Source: Hymenobacter sp. J193
GTDB lineage: Bacteria; Bacteroidota; Bacteroidia; Cytophagales; Hymenobacteraceae
DNA length: 64,000 bases
NCBI RefSeq assembly: GCF_024700075.1
Contig: NZ_JAJONE010000001.1
Location: forward strand, 3,066,001-3,130,000
Direction: 5' to 3'
Shown one piece after another: positions 25,446 through 33,999 of the stretch (position 1 is its first letter; the number at the start of each line of letters is the position of its first letter). The notes under the pieces are model-generated. The model saw nothing but the letters and a program-made list of their open reading frames with translations, had not been told where the DNA came from and did no database searches. The translations under genes and the position numbers were made by a program.

Positions 25446-25796
25446 ATGACGCACGCCAAAACCACGGAGTTTACCCAGCAGCAGCAGGACCTTGCCCGCG
25501 TAGCCAAGGCGCTGGCGCACCCCGCCCGCGTGGCCATCATCCAGCTATTAGCTTCTAAACGAACCTGCATTTCCGGCGACATAGCCGCCGAGCTGCCCTT
25601 AAGCCGCACCACCGTGTCGCAGCACCTGCAGGAGCTAAAGGTGCTGGGCCTTATTCGGGGCGAAATCGACGGCCTCACCGTGTGCTACTGCCTCAACTAT
25701 GAGCTGCTGCAACAGGTCCGGCAGCAGTTCGCCGGCTTTTTCGGCGAGGTGGCTACTGCTCCTGCCTGCGGGCCGGCAGATGCCTGCGCCTGCTAA
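25446..25796 (+). CDS. arsR: ArsR-family metalloregulatory repressor
   Basis: 116 aa winged-helix protein. The recognition helix region is LSRTTVSQHLQELKVLGLIRG (about 52-72). Cysteines at 41, 80 and 82 and a Cys-rich tail (C108, C114, C116) offer metal(loid) ligands, but the classical ELCVCDL site of E. coli ArsR is not present. It is the first gene of a unit with DUF6428, a metallophosphoesterase and an ArsN1-like acetyltransferase. It probably binds the repeated CGTCATA dyads directly upstream of it. Confidence 0.9.
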   Translation: MTHAKTTEFTQQQQDLARVAKALAHPARVAIIQLLASKRTCISGDIAAELPLSRTTVSQHLQELKVLGLIRGEIDGLTVCYCLNYELLQQVRQQFAGFFGEVATAPACGPADACAC

Positions 25797-25827
25797 CTGA
25801 CTTTCTCATCCTTCAAACGCCCTAATC

Positions 25828-26286
25828 ATGAAGATATCCGAAATGAAAGCCTTTCTCGCGGGCTTGGAAGCCGTTAACTTTCGCCTGCCGGATGGCGCTT
25901 ACCTGCCTGCCCATTTCCACGTGACGGAAGTGGGCCTGGTAAACAAGCACTTCATCGACTGCGGGGGCGTGGAGCGCCGCGAAACCGTGGCCAACTTCCA
26001 GCTTTGGGAAGCCGGCGACTACGACCACCGGCTTGCTCCCCGTAAGTTTCTGCACATTCTCACCTTGTCGGAGAAGATTCTGGGTTCTGAGGATCTGGAT
26101 ATTGAGGTGGAATACCAGCAGCAGACCATCGGCAAATTCGGCCTTATGTTCGACGGGACGGATTTCGTGTTAACTCCCAAGCAGACGGCCTGCCTCGCCC
26201 AGGATGCCTGCGGCATTCCCAGCCACCAGCTTGCCCTGCAGCAACTGCAGGTTGCCGGTTGCGCCCCGGGAGGCGGGTGCTGCTAA
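25828..26286 (+). CDS. DUF6428 family protein
   Basis: 152 aa, cytoplasmic. FRLPDGAYLPAHFHVTEVG near residue 20 and CGGVERRETVANFQLWEAGD near 47 are the recognisable family features, and the tail is Cys-rich (AGCAPGGGCC). DUF6428 genes are commonly found right after arsR in Bacteroidota arsenic operons; the function is unknown. The Cys-rich tail could bind a metalloid. The gene follows arsR after 31 nt and is very likely co-transcribed. Confidence 0.85.
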   Translation: MKISEMKAFLAGLEAVNFRLPDGAYLPAHFHVTEVGLVNKHFIDCGGVERRETVANFQLWEAGDYDHRLAPRKFLHILTLSEKILGSEDLDIEVEYQQQTIGKFGLMFDGTDFVLTPKQTACLAQDACGIPSHQLALQQLQVAGCAPGGGCC

Positions 26287-26347
26287 AGCTTCTGTTAGGC
26301 CTGGCCTCGCGAGAGGCTCTTTTCCGGCTACTACCCCGCTTTTTCAA

Positions 26348-27121
26348 ATGACTATTGCCTTTTTCTCGGATGTGCACGGCAATCTGCCGGCTCTGCAGGC
26401 CGTGCTGGCCGATATCGACCAGCGCCAGCCGGACATGGTATTCTGCCTGGGCGACCTGGTAGGCTACGCGCCCTGGCCTAATGAAGTCGTTGCCGAAATC
26501 CGGCGGCGCGGTATTCCCACCCTGGCCGGCAACTACGACCAGGGCATTGGTCTGGGTAGCAGCGAGTGCGGCTGCGCCTACAAAACGGAGGAAGACAAAC
26601 AGCTGGGCGCGCAAAGCATTGCCTTCACCAACGCCGTCGTGGGGGAAGCGGAGCGCCGCTACCTGCGCCTGCTGCCCAAACATATGTGCCTGGAGTTTGT
26701 CGATGAACCCAGGACGTTGAGCTTACTAATGGTACATGGCTCCCCACGCCGTATCAACGAGTATCTGTTTGAAGACCGACCGGAAGAAAGCCTGCTGCGG
26801 ATACTGGCCGATGCCCGCGCCGATGTGCTGCTGTTTGGGCATACGCACAAGCCTTTCCATCGGGCCCTGGCTTATCAGCAGGAAGGCCAGACTCGCTACC
26901 GCCACGCGCTCAACGTCGGCTCGGTTGGCAAGCCCAAGGATGGGACCCCGCAGGCAGCTTACCTGCTGCTCCACCTCGATAACGATACTTGCCTCACCCG
27001 CCCCGATGGCCTGCGCAGCGAGCTGGTGCGCGTGCCCTACGACGTTGAAAAAGCCGCACAGGCCATAGAAGCCAGCCTTTTGCCCAATACCTACGCCGAC
27101 ATGTTGCGGCGCGCTTACTAA
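26348..27121 (+). CDS. Calcineurin-like metallophosphoesterase of the ars operon
   Basis: 257 aa. Metal-binding motifs: FSDVHGN (Asp8, His10), LGDLVGY, AGNYD, VHGSP and FGHTHKPF. This is the complete set for a two-metal phosphoesterase of the YfcE/MJ0936-like group. A short Cys pair ECGCAY lies near residue 76. Its substrate is not known. It follows DUF6428 after 61 nt and is followed by the acetyltransferase after 8 nt, so it belongs to the arsR unit. Similar phosphoesterases occur in ars clusters of other bacteria. Confidence 0.88.
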   Translation: MTIAFFSDVHGNLPALQAVLADIDQRQPDMVFCLGDLVGYAPWPNEVVAEIRRRGIPTLAGNYDQGIGLGSSECGCAYKTEEDKQLGAQSIAFTNAVVGEAERRYLRLLPKHMCLEFVDEPRTLSLLMVHGSPRRINEYLFEDRPEESLLRILADARADVLLFGHTHKPFHRALAYQQEGQTRYRHALNVGSVGKPKDGTPQAAYLLLHLDNDTCLTRPDGLRSELVRVPYDVEKAAQAIEASLLPNTYADMLRRAY

Positions 27122-27129
27122 CTTTCCGA

Positions 27130-27630
27130 ATGGACATTCGACTTGTACCCCTCGCCGAAGCGCACTGGCCGGCCGTGCGCGCCATCTACGAGCAGGGTAT
27201 TGCCACCGGCAATGCTACTTTTCAGACTGAAGCTCCCAGCTGGGAGGCCTGGGACGCCGCGCATCTCAAGCACAGCCGCCTGGTTGCTCTCGATAATACC
27301 GAGCAGGTACTGGGCTGGGCTGCTCTCACGCCGGTATCGGGACGTTGCGTGTACGCGGGCGTGGCCGAAGTGAGCGTGTATGTAGCCACCCAAGCCCAGG
27401 GGCACGGCGTAGGACGCCAGCTACTAGCGGCTCTGGTTGCCGAGTCTGAGCAAAATGGTATCTGGACGCTGCAGGCGGGGATATTTCCGGAAAATACGGC
27501 CAGTATCCATCTGCACCAGGTTGCCGGTTTTCGAGTACTAGGCCAGCGGGAGCGAATAGGCCAGATGCGCGGCCTGTGGCGCGACACCGTTCTGCTGGAG
27601 CGCCGCAGCGCCACGGTGGGCGTAGAATAA
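27130..27630 (+). CDS. GNAT acetyltransferase, ArsN1 / phosphinothricin acetyltransferase-like
   Basis: 166 aa. It begins with IRLVPLAEAHWPAVRAIYEQGI and has GNATFQTEAPSW, EVSVYVATQAQGHGVGRQLL (acetyl-CoA loop) and NTASIHLHQVAGFRVLGQRE. These are the features of the phosphinothricin N-acetyltransferase group. In ars operons such enzymes (ArsN1) acetylate arsinothricin, an arsenic-containing antibiotic. Position as last gene of the arsR unit supports that reading, but the substrate is inferred. A terminator follows. Confidence 0.85.
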   Translation: MDIRLVPLAEAHWPAVRAIYEQGIATGNATFQTEAPSWEAWDAAHLKHSRLVALDNTEQVLGWAALTPVSGRCVYAGVAEVSVYVATQAQGHGVGRQLLAALVAESEQNGIWTLQAGIFPENTASIHLHQVAGFRVLGQRERIGQMRGLWRDTVLLERRSATVGVE

Positions 27631-27652
27631 AACGAAAGTAACGGAACAATAA

Positions 27653-27685
27653 AAAAGGCCCTCAGCGTGCTGCTGAGGGCCTTTT
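27653..27685. terminator. Bidirectional terminator between arsN1-like gene and tRNA-Arg
   Basis: AAAAGGCCCTCAGC pairs with GCTGAGGGCCTTTT around a 5-nt loop. Confidence 0.9.
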
Positions 27686-27688
27686 CTG

Positions 27689-27762
27689 TGGTCGCATAAG
27701 GAGTCGAACCTTAAACCTTCTGATTCGTAGTCAGATGCTCTATCCAATTGAGCTATGCAACC
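27689..27762 (-). tRNA. tRNA-Arg (anticodon ACG)
   Basis: A full cloverleaf of 74 nt: acceptor GGTTGCA/TGCGACC with one G-T pair, D stem GCTC/GAGC, anticodon stem TCTGA/TCAGA with loop CTACGAA, T stem TAAGG/CCTTA with loop TTCGACT. The discriminator base is A. CCA is not encoded. The anticodon ACG (probably edited to ICG) reads CGN arginine codons. Confidence 0.96.
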
Positions 27763-27800
27763 AGGTACCGCCAACAGAACGATTTTCCGTTTTGGTTGTG

Positions 27801-27832
27801 CAAAGATAGCAGGGTAAGTACGGGCTGTGCAA
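27801..27832 (-). promoter_or_regulatory. Promoter of tRNA-Arg
   Basis: On the minus strand TTG, 21 nt, TATCTTTG: a consensus-like Bacteroidota promoter about 38 nt before the mature tRNA 5' end. Confidence 0.7.
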
Positions 27833-27888
27833 GCTGGGAGCGGCATTTCGCCCGTTTTTTTTGCCGAAATACCGCAAGATGCTGAAAT

Positions 27889-28614
27889 TCAGCTGAAATT
27901 TTTGTGCTCTTTTTCGACGCCTTTTTGCAGCACGCGCTTTAAGGCACGAGTAAACAGGTAGTAAAGACCAAAGGCGGAAACGGCCAGCAGCAGCGCCACC
28001 AGCACCTTGCCCAGCGTGCCCGTGTCAGGGTCCTGAATGAGCAGCAGCACATCCTGCGCCTTGGTGCCAAGCCAGTAGAAAAACAGCGTACGAGGCAGCA
28101 TGCCAACCACCGAGGCCGTGAGGAACTGCCGGCGCGGCACTCCTACCACAGCCAGAATGAACGTGATGAGTGCAAACGGCAGCACCGGCGAAAGGCGCGT
28201 GAGCAGCACCAGCCGCCAACTGTCGCCGCGCAGCTCGTGCATCACGGCATGGGCCTTTGGGAAACGCTCCAGCAAGCGAATAAGCTTGCCTTTGTCGAGG
28301 GAGGTAGCCAGCATATGCCCGAACAGCGCCGCCAGCATGTAGGTGAGCAGCATACCAGGAAAGCCGGCCCAGTTGAAGTAGAAGGCCGTAATGAGCACTA
28401 CCACCGTAGTGTGCGTGAGGGCCAGCGTCATGGCTATGGCTACCACCCCAAAGTACAGCAGCATTTCCCAGGCCGTAGGCTGAGCCAGCAGCTCGCGGTT
28501 GTGGTGCAGCACCCAGGCCAGCGCACTATCACCCAGCAGCGGGAGCAGGGCCAGCAGCAGCAGTAGCGCCAGGGTGGATTTATTCTGGTGGAAAAGCTCT
28601 TTCAGGAAAGCCAT
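27889..28614 (-). CDS. VTT-domain membrane protein (TVP38/TMEM64, DedA-like superfamily)
   Basis: 241 aa integral membrane protein with about five to six helices. The VTT core is visible as FNWAGFPGMLLTYMLAALFG, then RLSPVLPFALITFILAVVGV and FLTASVVGMLPRTLFFYWLG, which contain the conserved Arg-Pro and Gly residues of the re-entrant loops. The superfamily includes lipid scramblases and undecaprenyl-phosphate carriers; a specific lipid is not known for this branch. The basic C-terminus is cytoplasmic. It is a single gene. Confidence 0.88.
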   Translation of the reverse strand: MAFLKELFHQNKSTLALLLLLALLPLLGDSALAWVLHHNRELLAQPTAWEMLLYFGVVAIAMTLALTHTTVVVLITAFYFNWAGFPGMLLTYMLAALFGHMLATSLDKGKLIRLLERFPKAHAVMHELRGDSWRLVLLTRLSPVLPFALITFILAVVGVPRRQFLTASVVGMLPRTLFFYWLGTKAQDVLLLIQDPDTGTLGKVLVALLLAVSAFGLYYLFTRALKRVLQKGVEKEHKNFS

Positions 28615-28633
28615 AGGCAGCGTAAAACAAACA

Positions 28634-28655
28634 GGCCAGCTGGAAACAGCTGGCC
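28634..28655 (-). terminator. Possible terminator of the DUF2167 gene
   Basis: GGCCAGCTG-GAAA-CAGCTGGCC is a perfect 9-bp hairpin with a GAAA (plus strand) loop. On the minus strand it is followed by TGTTTGTTTT. Confidence 0.5.
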
Positions 28656-28724
28656 CGAAGGTAGAACGAAAGAATGAGCCGAAAGGCTACATGTTCCGGA
28701 TTGGCTGGTCCCGGTGTCTGCTGC

Positions 28725-29618
28725 CTACTCGTCTTCAGTCTTGCCCCCGAAAAAGCGCCGGATGGCCGTCCAGCCGCCTGCTACCAGGGCCAGAATGACT
28801 TTCCAGAACTTGGCAAACAAGGCCAAAGCACCCGCTTTGGCCAGAACCTTGCCGGCCACCAGCCCGCCAATCCCGTAGGCCGCTACCTCATCGAGCTTGG
28901 GGTTGAAATCGGCGTACTGCTGGCCTTTGGCAAACTCCACGCTTTTGATGATGGCGGGAATGGTGCGGCGGATTTCGGGTAGCTGGGGCATGCTCCCAAT
29001 GGCGTTGAGGTTGAGCACGCCCTTGCGGCCCAACACGCGCACGTTATAATTGAGCGTGGTTTCAGAGGTGCCGCTGAAGCGCAGCTCTTTGGCCCAGTGG
29101 AGCACGTTGAGCTTCGCGTCGTAATAGGGTTTGGCGGCCCAGCCGATCAGCAAAACGCGGCCGAAGCCGGCCTTTTCCCGCTCCTCGTTGGCTTCTTCGG
29201 TATCGTCCTGCATTTCCTTGAGCAGGTCGTGGTAGTCGATGTCGGCGGCATCATCGTCCTCCACGTAGCCCGAGGGGTCGTACTCAATGTCGAAAGCCCA
29301 GTTGTTGTCCGACAGAGGGCCCCGGTCGTCGGGCAGCAGCATGCCGAGGGAGCCGCCTTCGGGGTTTCCCCAGAACTTGGTCAGCACATAGTTGCTTTGT
29401 TCGGCGTCGAGGAAGCGGAAACCCTTGGGCACATCCAGTGAGCCTAAGTTATCGGGCAGGACAATGTGCCCGGTCTGGTAGTGAAGGGTAGCATGAACCG
29501 AATCGACGTAGGCCTTTTCCCGGTCAACGGAGTCGGCAGGTGCTGGTGGGATAGGGGCCGCGGCGGCGCGCAGGTGGAGGCTGGCCAGCGCGGCCAGCAG
29601 GAGTAGCAGTCTTTTCAA
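28725..29618 (-). CDS. DUF2167 family envelope protein
   Basis: 297 aa. Signal peptide (MKRLLLLLAALASLHLRAAA), then the DUF2167 domain. Hallmarks are LPDNLGSLDVPKGFRFLDAE, NNWAFDIEYDPSGYV, GWAAKPYYDAKLNVLHWAKE and YNVRVLGRKGVLNLNAIG. A hydrophobic helix near the C-terminus is followed by a charged tail, so it is membrane anchored with most of the chain in the periplasm. The family has no established function. It has its own promoter and is divergent from the trans-sulfuration gene. Confidence 0.9.
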   Translation of the reverse strand: MKRLLLLLAALASLHLRAAAAPIPPAPADSVDREKAYVDSVHATLHYQTGHIVLPDNLGSLDVPKGFRFLDAEQSNYVLTKFWGNPEGGSLGMLLPDDRGPLSDNNWAFDIEYDPSGYVEDDDAADIDYHDLLKEMQDDTEEANEEREKAGFGRVLLIGWAAKPYYDAKLNVLHWAKELRFSGTSETTLNYNVRVLGRKGVLNLNAIGSMPQLPEIRRTIPAIIKSVEFAKGQQYADFNPKLDEVAAYGIGGLVAGKVLAKAGALALFAKFWKVILALVAGGWTAIRRFFGGKTEDE

Positions 29619-29654
29619 GCGACTATAGGTAAAATTGAGGATAGGCTTTACCCG

Positions 29655-29686
29655 ACAAGATACCGCCGCCCGGCGCAGGATTGCAA
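29655..29686 (-). promoter_or_regulatory. Promoter of the DUF2167 gene
   Basis: On the minus strand TTG, 21 nt, TATCTTGT, with a leader of about 30 nt. Confidence 0.5.
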
Positions 29687-29757
29687 GCGTAACTGGCTAG
29701 TGGAGTGAGAAAAAGTCCTGCTCTGCCCACGCCGCGCTGCCTCTGCCCAAACCCTTC

Positions 29758-29765
29758 TACCTTTG
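29758..29765 (+). promoter_or_regulatory. -7 box of the trans-sulfuration gene
   Basis: TACCTTTG, a perfect -7 element, lies 41 nt before the ATG. The -33 box is weak. Confidence 0.55.
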
Positions 29766-29806
29766 CGGCAGTATTCCCAGCCTCTGCCCAACCTCAGCAT
29801 CCACCC

Positions 29807-30946
29807 ATGAAATTCGGAACCAAAGCCATCCACGCCGGCGTGCATCCCGACCCTGCTACCGGGGCCATCATGACGCCTATCTACCAGACCTCAACCTACG
29901 TGCAACGCTCCCCCGGCGACCACAAAGGCTACGAGTACTCCCGCACCCACAACCCCACCCGCTCCCAGCTGCAGGATGCGCTGGCGGCCCTCGACAATGG
30001 CAAGCACGGCCTGGCTTTCGCCTCCGGTATGGCGGCCATCGACTGCATCGTGAAGCTGCTGCAGCCCGGCGACGAGGTTATCAGCACCAACGACTTATAC
30101 GGCGGCTCTTACCGGCTTTTTACCAAGGTGTACGCCACCTACGGCATCAAATTTCACTTTGTGCCCATGCACGACATGGCCGCCGTGGAAGCCGCCGTGA
30201 CGGAGCGCACCAAGCTGATTTGGGTGGAAACCCCCACCAATCCGCTGCTGAACGTTATCGACATTGCGGCGGCCTCGGCCGTGGCCAAAAAGGCCGGGGC
30301 CCTGCTGGTGGTCGACAACACTTTCTCCACGCCTTACCTGCAAACCCCGCTGGAGCTGGGTGCCGATATGGTGATGTACTCGCTCACCAAGTACATGGGC
30401 GGGCACTCCGATACCGTGATGGGCGCCGTGGTAGTGAACGACGACGAGCTGCACCAGCGGCTGAGCTTTTTCCAGAATGCCTGCGGCGGCACGCCCGGCC
30501 CCCAGGACTGCTTCCTGGTGCTGCGCGGCCTCAAAACCCTGCACGTGCGTATGCAGCGCCACTGTGAAAACGGCCGAAAGGTAGCCGAATACCTGAAGGC
30601 CCACCCCAAGGTTGAAAAAGTGTTCTGGCCCGGCTTTGCCGATCATCCCAACCACGCTGTAGCGGCCCGGCAGATGCGCGACTTTGGCGGCATGATTTCC
30701 TTTGTGCTGAAAGGCGACCGGAAAGAAGACGCCATTGCCGTGCTGGAGAAATTTCAGCTGTTTTCCCTGGCCGAAAGCCTGGGCGGCGTCGAAAGCCTTT
30801 CGGGCCACCCCGCAACCATGACGCACGCCAGCATTCCGGCCGAGGAGCGCCGCAAGGCCGGCCTCTCCGATTCCTTGATTCGGCTGAGCGTAGGCATTGA
30901 GGATGCCGAGGACTTGATTGAGGACCTTGCCCAGGCAATTGGGTAA
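29807..30946 (+). CDS. Trans-sulfuration PLP enzyme (cystathionine gamma-synthase/lyase family)
   Basis: 379 aa. Cys/Met-metabolism PLP fold with substrate-binding YEYSRTHNPTR near residue 45, the cofactor strand FASGMAAI, the aspartate of LLVVDNTFSTPYLQ and the Schiff-base Lys195 in SLTKYMGGHSD. SLGGVESLSGHPATMTHAS near the C-terminus is typical. Family members make or cleave cystathionine in methionine and cysteine metabolism. Synthase and lyase cannot be separated from motifs alone. The gene is monocistronic with a perfect -7 box. Confidence 0.93.
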   Translation: MKFGTKAIHAGVHPDPATGAIMTPIYQTSTYVQRSPGDHKGYEYSRTHNPTRSQLQDALAALDNGKHGLAFASGMAAIDCIVKLLQPGDEVISTNDLYGGSYRLFTKVYATYGIKFHFVPMHDMAAVEAAVTERTKLIWVETPTNPLLNVIDIAAASAVAKKAGALLVVDNTFSTPYLQTPLELGADMVMYSLTKYMGGHSDTVMGAVVVNDDELHQRLSFFQNACGGTPGPQDCFLVLRGLKTLHVRMQRHCENGRKVAEYLKAHPKVEKVFWPGFADHPNHAVAARQMRDFGGMISFVLKGDRKEDAIAVLEKFQLFSLAESLGGVESLSGHPATMTHASIPAEERRKAGLSDSLIRLSVGIEDAEDLIEDLAQAIG

Positions 30947-30979
30947 GCGGCACTATCTGGTGCTATATGAAGTTAAGCG

Positions 30980-31008
30980 AAAGGGCCGGCAATCTAAGCC
31001 GGTCCTTT
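30980..31008 (+). terminator. Hairpin after the trans-sulfuration gene
   Basis: AAAGGGCCGGC pairs with GCCGGTCCTTT (one G-T pair) around a 7-nt loop. The T tract is short. Confidence 0.55.
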
Positions 31009-31051
31009 CTGGCGTATAGGCCTCATCTTTTCTCCATTGACTTCCGTGCTG

Positions 31052-31768
31052 ATGCGTATCCTGTTTGTATTGCTGCTGGTGCTGGGTTTTGGCTGCTCCT
31101 CGTCCGGGGAAGAGCCCACGCCCACGGCCGGGCCGGCCATTACGCCCCTGCCCGCGCCAGCCGGTCCTGCCATCAGGTTTCTATCCCTCGGCGACTCTTA
31201 CACCATTGGGGAAGGGGCAGCCGAGGCTGACCGCTGGAGTGTGCAGTTGGCGTGGCTAGCCCAGGCACAGGGCCTCAATCTGCAACCGCCTACCATTATT
31301 GCCCGCACCGGCTGGACCACGGCCGAGTTGCAGAGTGCCATTCAAGAAGCCAATTTGCCGAAAGACTTCGGGCTCGTGTCGTTGCTGATTGGGGTGAACA
31401 ACCAGTACCGCGGGCAGCCGCTGGCCACCTACCGCACCGATTTCCGGCTGCTGCTGCAAACGGCCATTCGACTGGCGGCTGGCCGCCCCAGCCGCGTGCT
31501 GATGCTCTCCATCCCCGACTGGGGCCGCACGCCCTACGCGCAGAGCCGCAATCCGGAGCGCATTGCCTCAGAAATTGACCAGTTCAATGCCGTGGCGCAA
31601 GAAGAAAGCCAGGCGGCAGGTGTAGCCTTCGTGGATATTACTCCTGCTACCCGCGCCGCGGCCGGCGACGTCACCCAGTTTACTGCCGATGGGTTGCACT
31701 ATTCCGGCCAGCACATGGCGCAGTGGGCACAGCTGGCGCTACCGGTGGTACAGCAGCAACTGAAGTAG
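31052..31768 (+). CDS. SGNH/GDSL-type esterase lipoprotein
   Basis: 238 aa. A lipobox (LGFGC, Cys15) makes it a lipoprotein. Block I is FLSLGDSYTIGEG with the nucleophilic Ser, block III is IGVNNQY with the oxyanion Asn, and block V is DGLHYSGQH with the catalytic Asp-x-x-His. It is thus an acyl-ester hydrolase acting outside the cytoplasm, with unknown substrate. The ATG at 31052 begins the signal peptide. The downstream glycosyltransferase is 72 bp away on the same strand and may be co-transcribed. Confidence 0.9.
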   Translation: MRILFVLLLVLGFGCSSSGEEPTPTAGPAITPLPAPAGPAIRFLSLGDSYTIGEGAAEADRWSVQLAWLAQAQGLNLQPPTIIARTGWTTAELQSAIQEANLPKDFGLVSLLIGVNNQYRGQPLATYRTDFRLLLQTAIRLAAGRPSRVLMLSIPDWGRTPYAQSRNPERIASEIDQFNAVAQEESQAAGVAFVDITPATRAAAGDVTQFTADGLHYSGQHMAQWAQLALPVVQQQLK

Positions 31769-31840
31769 CCTATACCACCAGCCGGCGGATATGGGCAAGA
31801 AGGGGATTTGCCGTAGTTTCGGGGCGTCTTGTTGCTGCTC

Positions 31841-33144
31841 ATGAAAACTTCTTACCAATACGCCTGGCTATACCTTCTGTTTTTGTGCTGCTGCTGCTGC
31901 TGGTGCCGCGGGCCGGCTACGAGGGCGACGTGGACTGCTGGACCCGCTGGGCTACTTTTATTTATGAGAACGGTCTGCCCAACGTGTATGAGCTGCCGGA
32001 TAACAACTATAACCCGTTCTATCACTATGTGCTCTGGCTGTACGGCAAGATGATGGGCAGTACGGGCAAGATTTTCCACTTTCGCCATTATCTCAAGGCC
32101 TTTACGCTCCTGTTCGACTTTGCCGGGGCTATTCTGGTAAGTCGGTTTGTAGCCGGGGCCGAGCGGCGCTTTATTCTGTCTTTGCTGCTGCTGTTTAATA
32201 TCGGCTACCTGTACAATACCCTGGTATGGGAGCAGGTAGACGCTATTTTTACCTTTTTCGCGCTGGCGGCGGTGGTTGCGGCGCTGCGGCGGCGCACTAT
32301 TGCCAGCACGCTGCTCTATGTACTGGCGCTGAATGCCAAAACGCAGGCCATTATCTTTTTGCCGCTCTTGCTGCTGCTATGGCTGCCGCAATGGCTGAGC
32401 ACCGGGCGCCGCCAGGTACTGCCGGCCCTTGGGGCAGCAGCCGGGCTACAGGCGCTGCTGCTGTTTCCCTTCCTGGTGCTGGCCCGTCAGGATGCTTGGC
32501 CGCACATCGTCAACCTGAATCTGCACGCTGCCGATATGTATCCGTTCATTACGATGAATGCCTACAACCTATGGGTGCTGATTCACCCGGATGGCCCTTT
32601 TCACTTTGTGTCCGACTGGCACGATACTACCGTGGGCGCCGCCGGCCTTACGTACCGGCAATGGGGAATGGTATGCTTTATGGCAGCCTTGGCAATAGGG
32701 CTGGTGCCAGTTGCTTTGCTGAGTGTGCGCACTTTTCTCTCGCGCCAGTTGCCTGCCTCCAGCCGGGAGCAGGCCATAATATTTCTGACTGGGACCCTGA
32801 TTCCGCTGCTGTTTACGTACTTCAACACTCAGATGCACGAGCGGTACTGGCACTCGGCGCTGCTGTTTCTGGCGGCCTATAGCTTCCTGACGCGACGCTA
32901 CGTGCTGTTTGTCTTGCTGTCGTTTACTTACTTCCTGCAGCTGGAAACGATGTTGCATTTCCTGCAGCTGAAAAACTATAAGATCCTGTTTTTCCACCCC
33001 TGGTTTCTCACGGGCATGTTTACCCTCATCATGGTGGGGGCGTACGTGTCGCTGTACCGGCTGGCCCGACCGGCGCGTTTATGGGCTGAGGTGCGTCAGC
33101 ATCTGCGCCCGGCTTGCGCTTCTCCTTCTCTTCAGTCGGTTTGA
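31841..33144 (+). CDS. Polytopic glycosyltransferase (GT87/mannosyltransferase-like), frameshifted near the 5' end
   Basis: About 434 residues with about ten membrane helices. The first large loop carries AGYEGDVDCWTRWATFIYENG and NNYNPFYHYVLW, and the loop acidic residues suit a lipid-linked sugar transferase of the GT-C fold. The main frame has no start codon near its N-terminus. Another frame starts MKTSYQYAWLYLLF at 31841 and meets it at the T run 31880-31884. Adding one T joins them as LLFFVLLLLLVPRAGYEG. This points to a one-base contraction; alternatively a distant GTG inside the previous gene (31723) is used, which is less likely. The sugar is unknown. Confidence 0.75.
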
Positions 33145-33225
33145 GGCAAGAAAGGAGCCTGAGTTGGCAGCTCGATAACAAGGGGAAAGCTACATTGTAA
33201 ATATTAATGGCCTGATAGATACTCT

Positions 33226-33930
33226 ATGATGAAGCGTTTTATCTTGCTAATGCTGCTTGCTGGCCTGAGTATGCAGGGGCGTGTATGGGGACAGACAGCT
33301 GCGCCGCGTGCCAAAACCATTATTGTATATGGTAGTGCTACCGAGGAGCTGGAGCCGGAAAAAGCGGAGCTGCTGCTCACTTACCGCTTTTCGGACAACG
33401 TGAAAGATGCTGACCGTGCCCGCGAGCAGCAGCAAAACCTGCTGGCCGTTTTACGCGACTTTGCCATTGCCCCCGAAAAGCTAATTGTATACAACGTATC
33501 AGCTTCCAGCTCGGGCGGAGTTTACAAGGTTGCCAACGCTACCGTTTTTCTCACCAAGCAATACAAGCTGGTAGTTGAAAAACCAGCCATCATGGACGAG
33601 CTCATTCCAAAGCTCATTCAAAGCGGGGCCGACAGGGTGGAGGCCGTCAACCTGATTAGCAGTAAACTCGCTGACTTCCGGCTGCAAGTCATAAGCAAGG
33701 CCCTGGCTGATGCGCGCACCAAAGCCCAGCACGTTGCCCGGCAGATGGGTACTTCCGTCGGAAAGGTATACTCCGTGACGGAAATAGTGCCGGTTGCTTC
33801 ACGGTCGGAAGCTGATCTGCCGTCTCTTTATAAAATGCAGGGCTACGCAGAGCGGAAAGATCAGGAAGAAGTAAGCCTACGCAAAATCGTAGTCAGGGCA
33901 AATTTCAGCGTAGAGTACGAGCTTCCGTAA
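33226..33930 (+). CDS. SIMPL domain (DUF541) exported protein
   Basis: 234 aa with signal peptide (FILLMLLAGLSMQGRVWGQ). The SIMPL fold is recognised by IIVYGSATEELEPEKAEL at its start, the central pairing of helices with ISKALADARTKAQHVARQMG, and the final strand KIVVRANFSVEYEL. Family proteins are periplasmic, form assemblies and have no agreed function. The gene is single, convergent with an OmpA-type lipoprotein gene and separated from it by a terminator. Confidence 0.9.
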   Translation: MMKRFILLMLLAGLSMQGRVWGQTAAPRAKTIIVYGSATEELEPEKAELLLTYRFSDNVKDADRAREQQQNLLAVLRDFAIAPEKLIVYNVSASSSGGVYKVANATVFLTKQYKLVVEKPAIMDELIPKLIQSGADRVEAVNLISSKLADFRLQVISKALADARTKAQHVARQMGTSVGKVYSVTEIVPVASRSEADLPSLYKMQGYAERKDQEEVSLRKIVVRANFSVEYELP

Positions 33931-33944
33931 GGCTATGTCCCATA

Positions 33945-33986
33945 AAGAAAGCCCCGCCCAACGTATCCGTGGAGCGGGGCTTTCTT
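33945..33986. terminator. Bidirectional terminator
   Basis: AAGAAAGCCCCGC pairs with GCGGGGCTTTCTT between two convergent genes. Confidence 0.88.
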
Positions 33987-33999
33987 GTCCTGAACTCGG

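Noticed and set aside
31841..31900. Programmed -1 ribosomal frameshift in the glycosyltransferase gene
   Set aside because: The T run lacks a proper X-XXY-YYZ slippery heptamer, no downstream stem is evident, and three other genes show the same type of homopolymer contraction, so an error is simpler.
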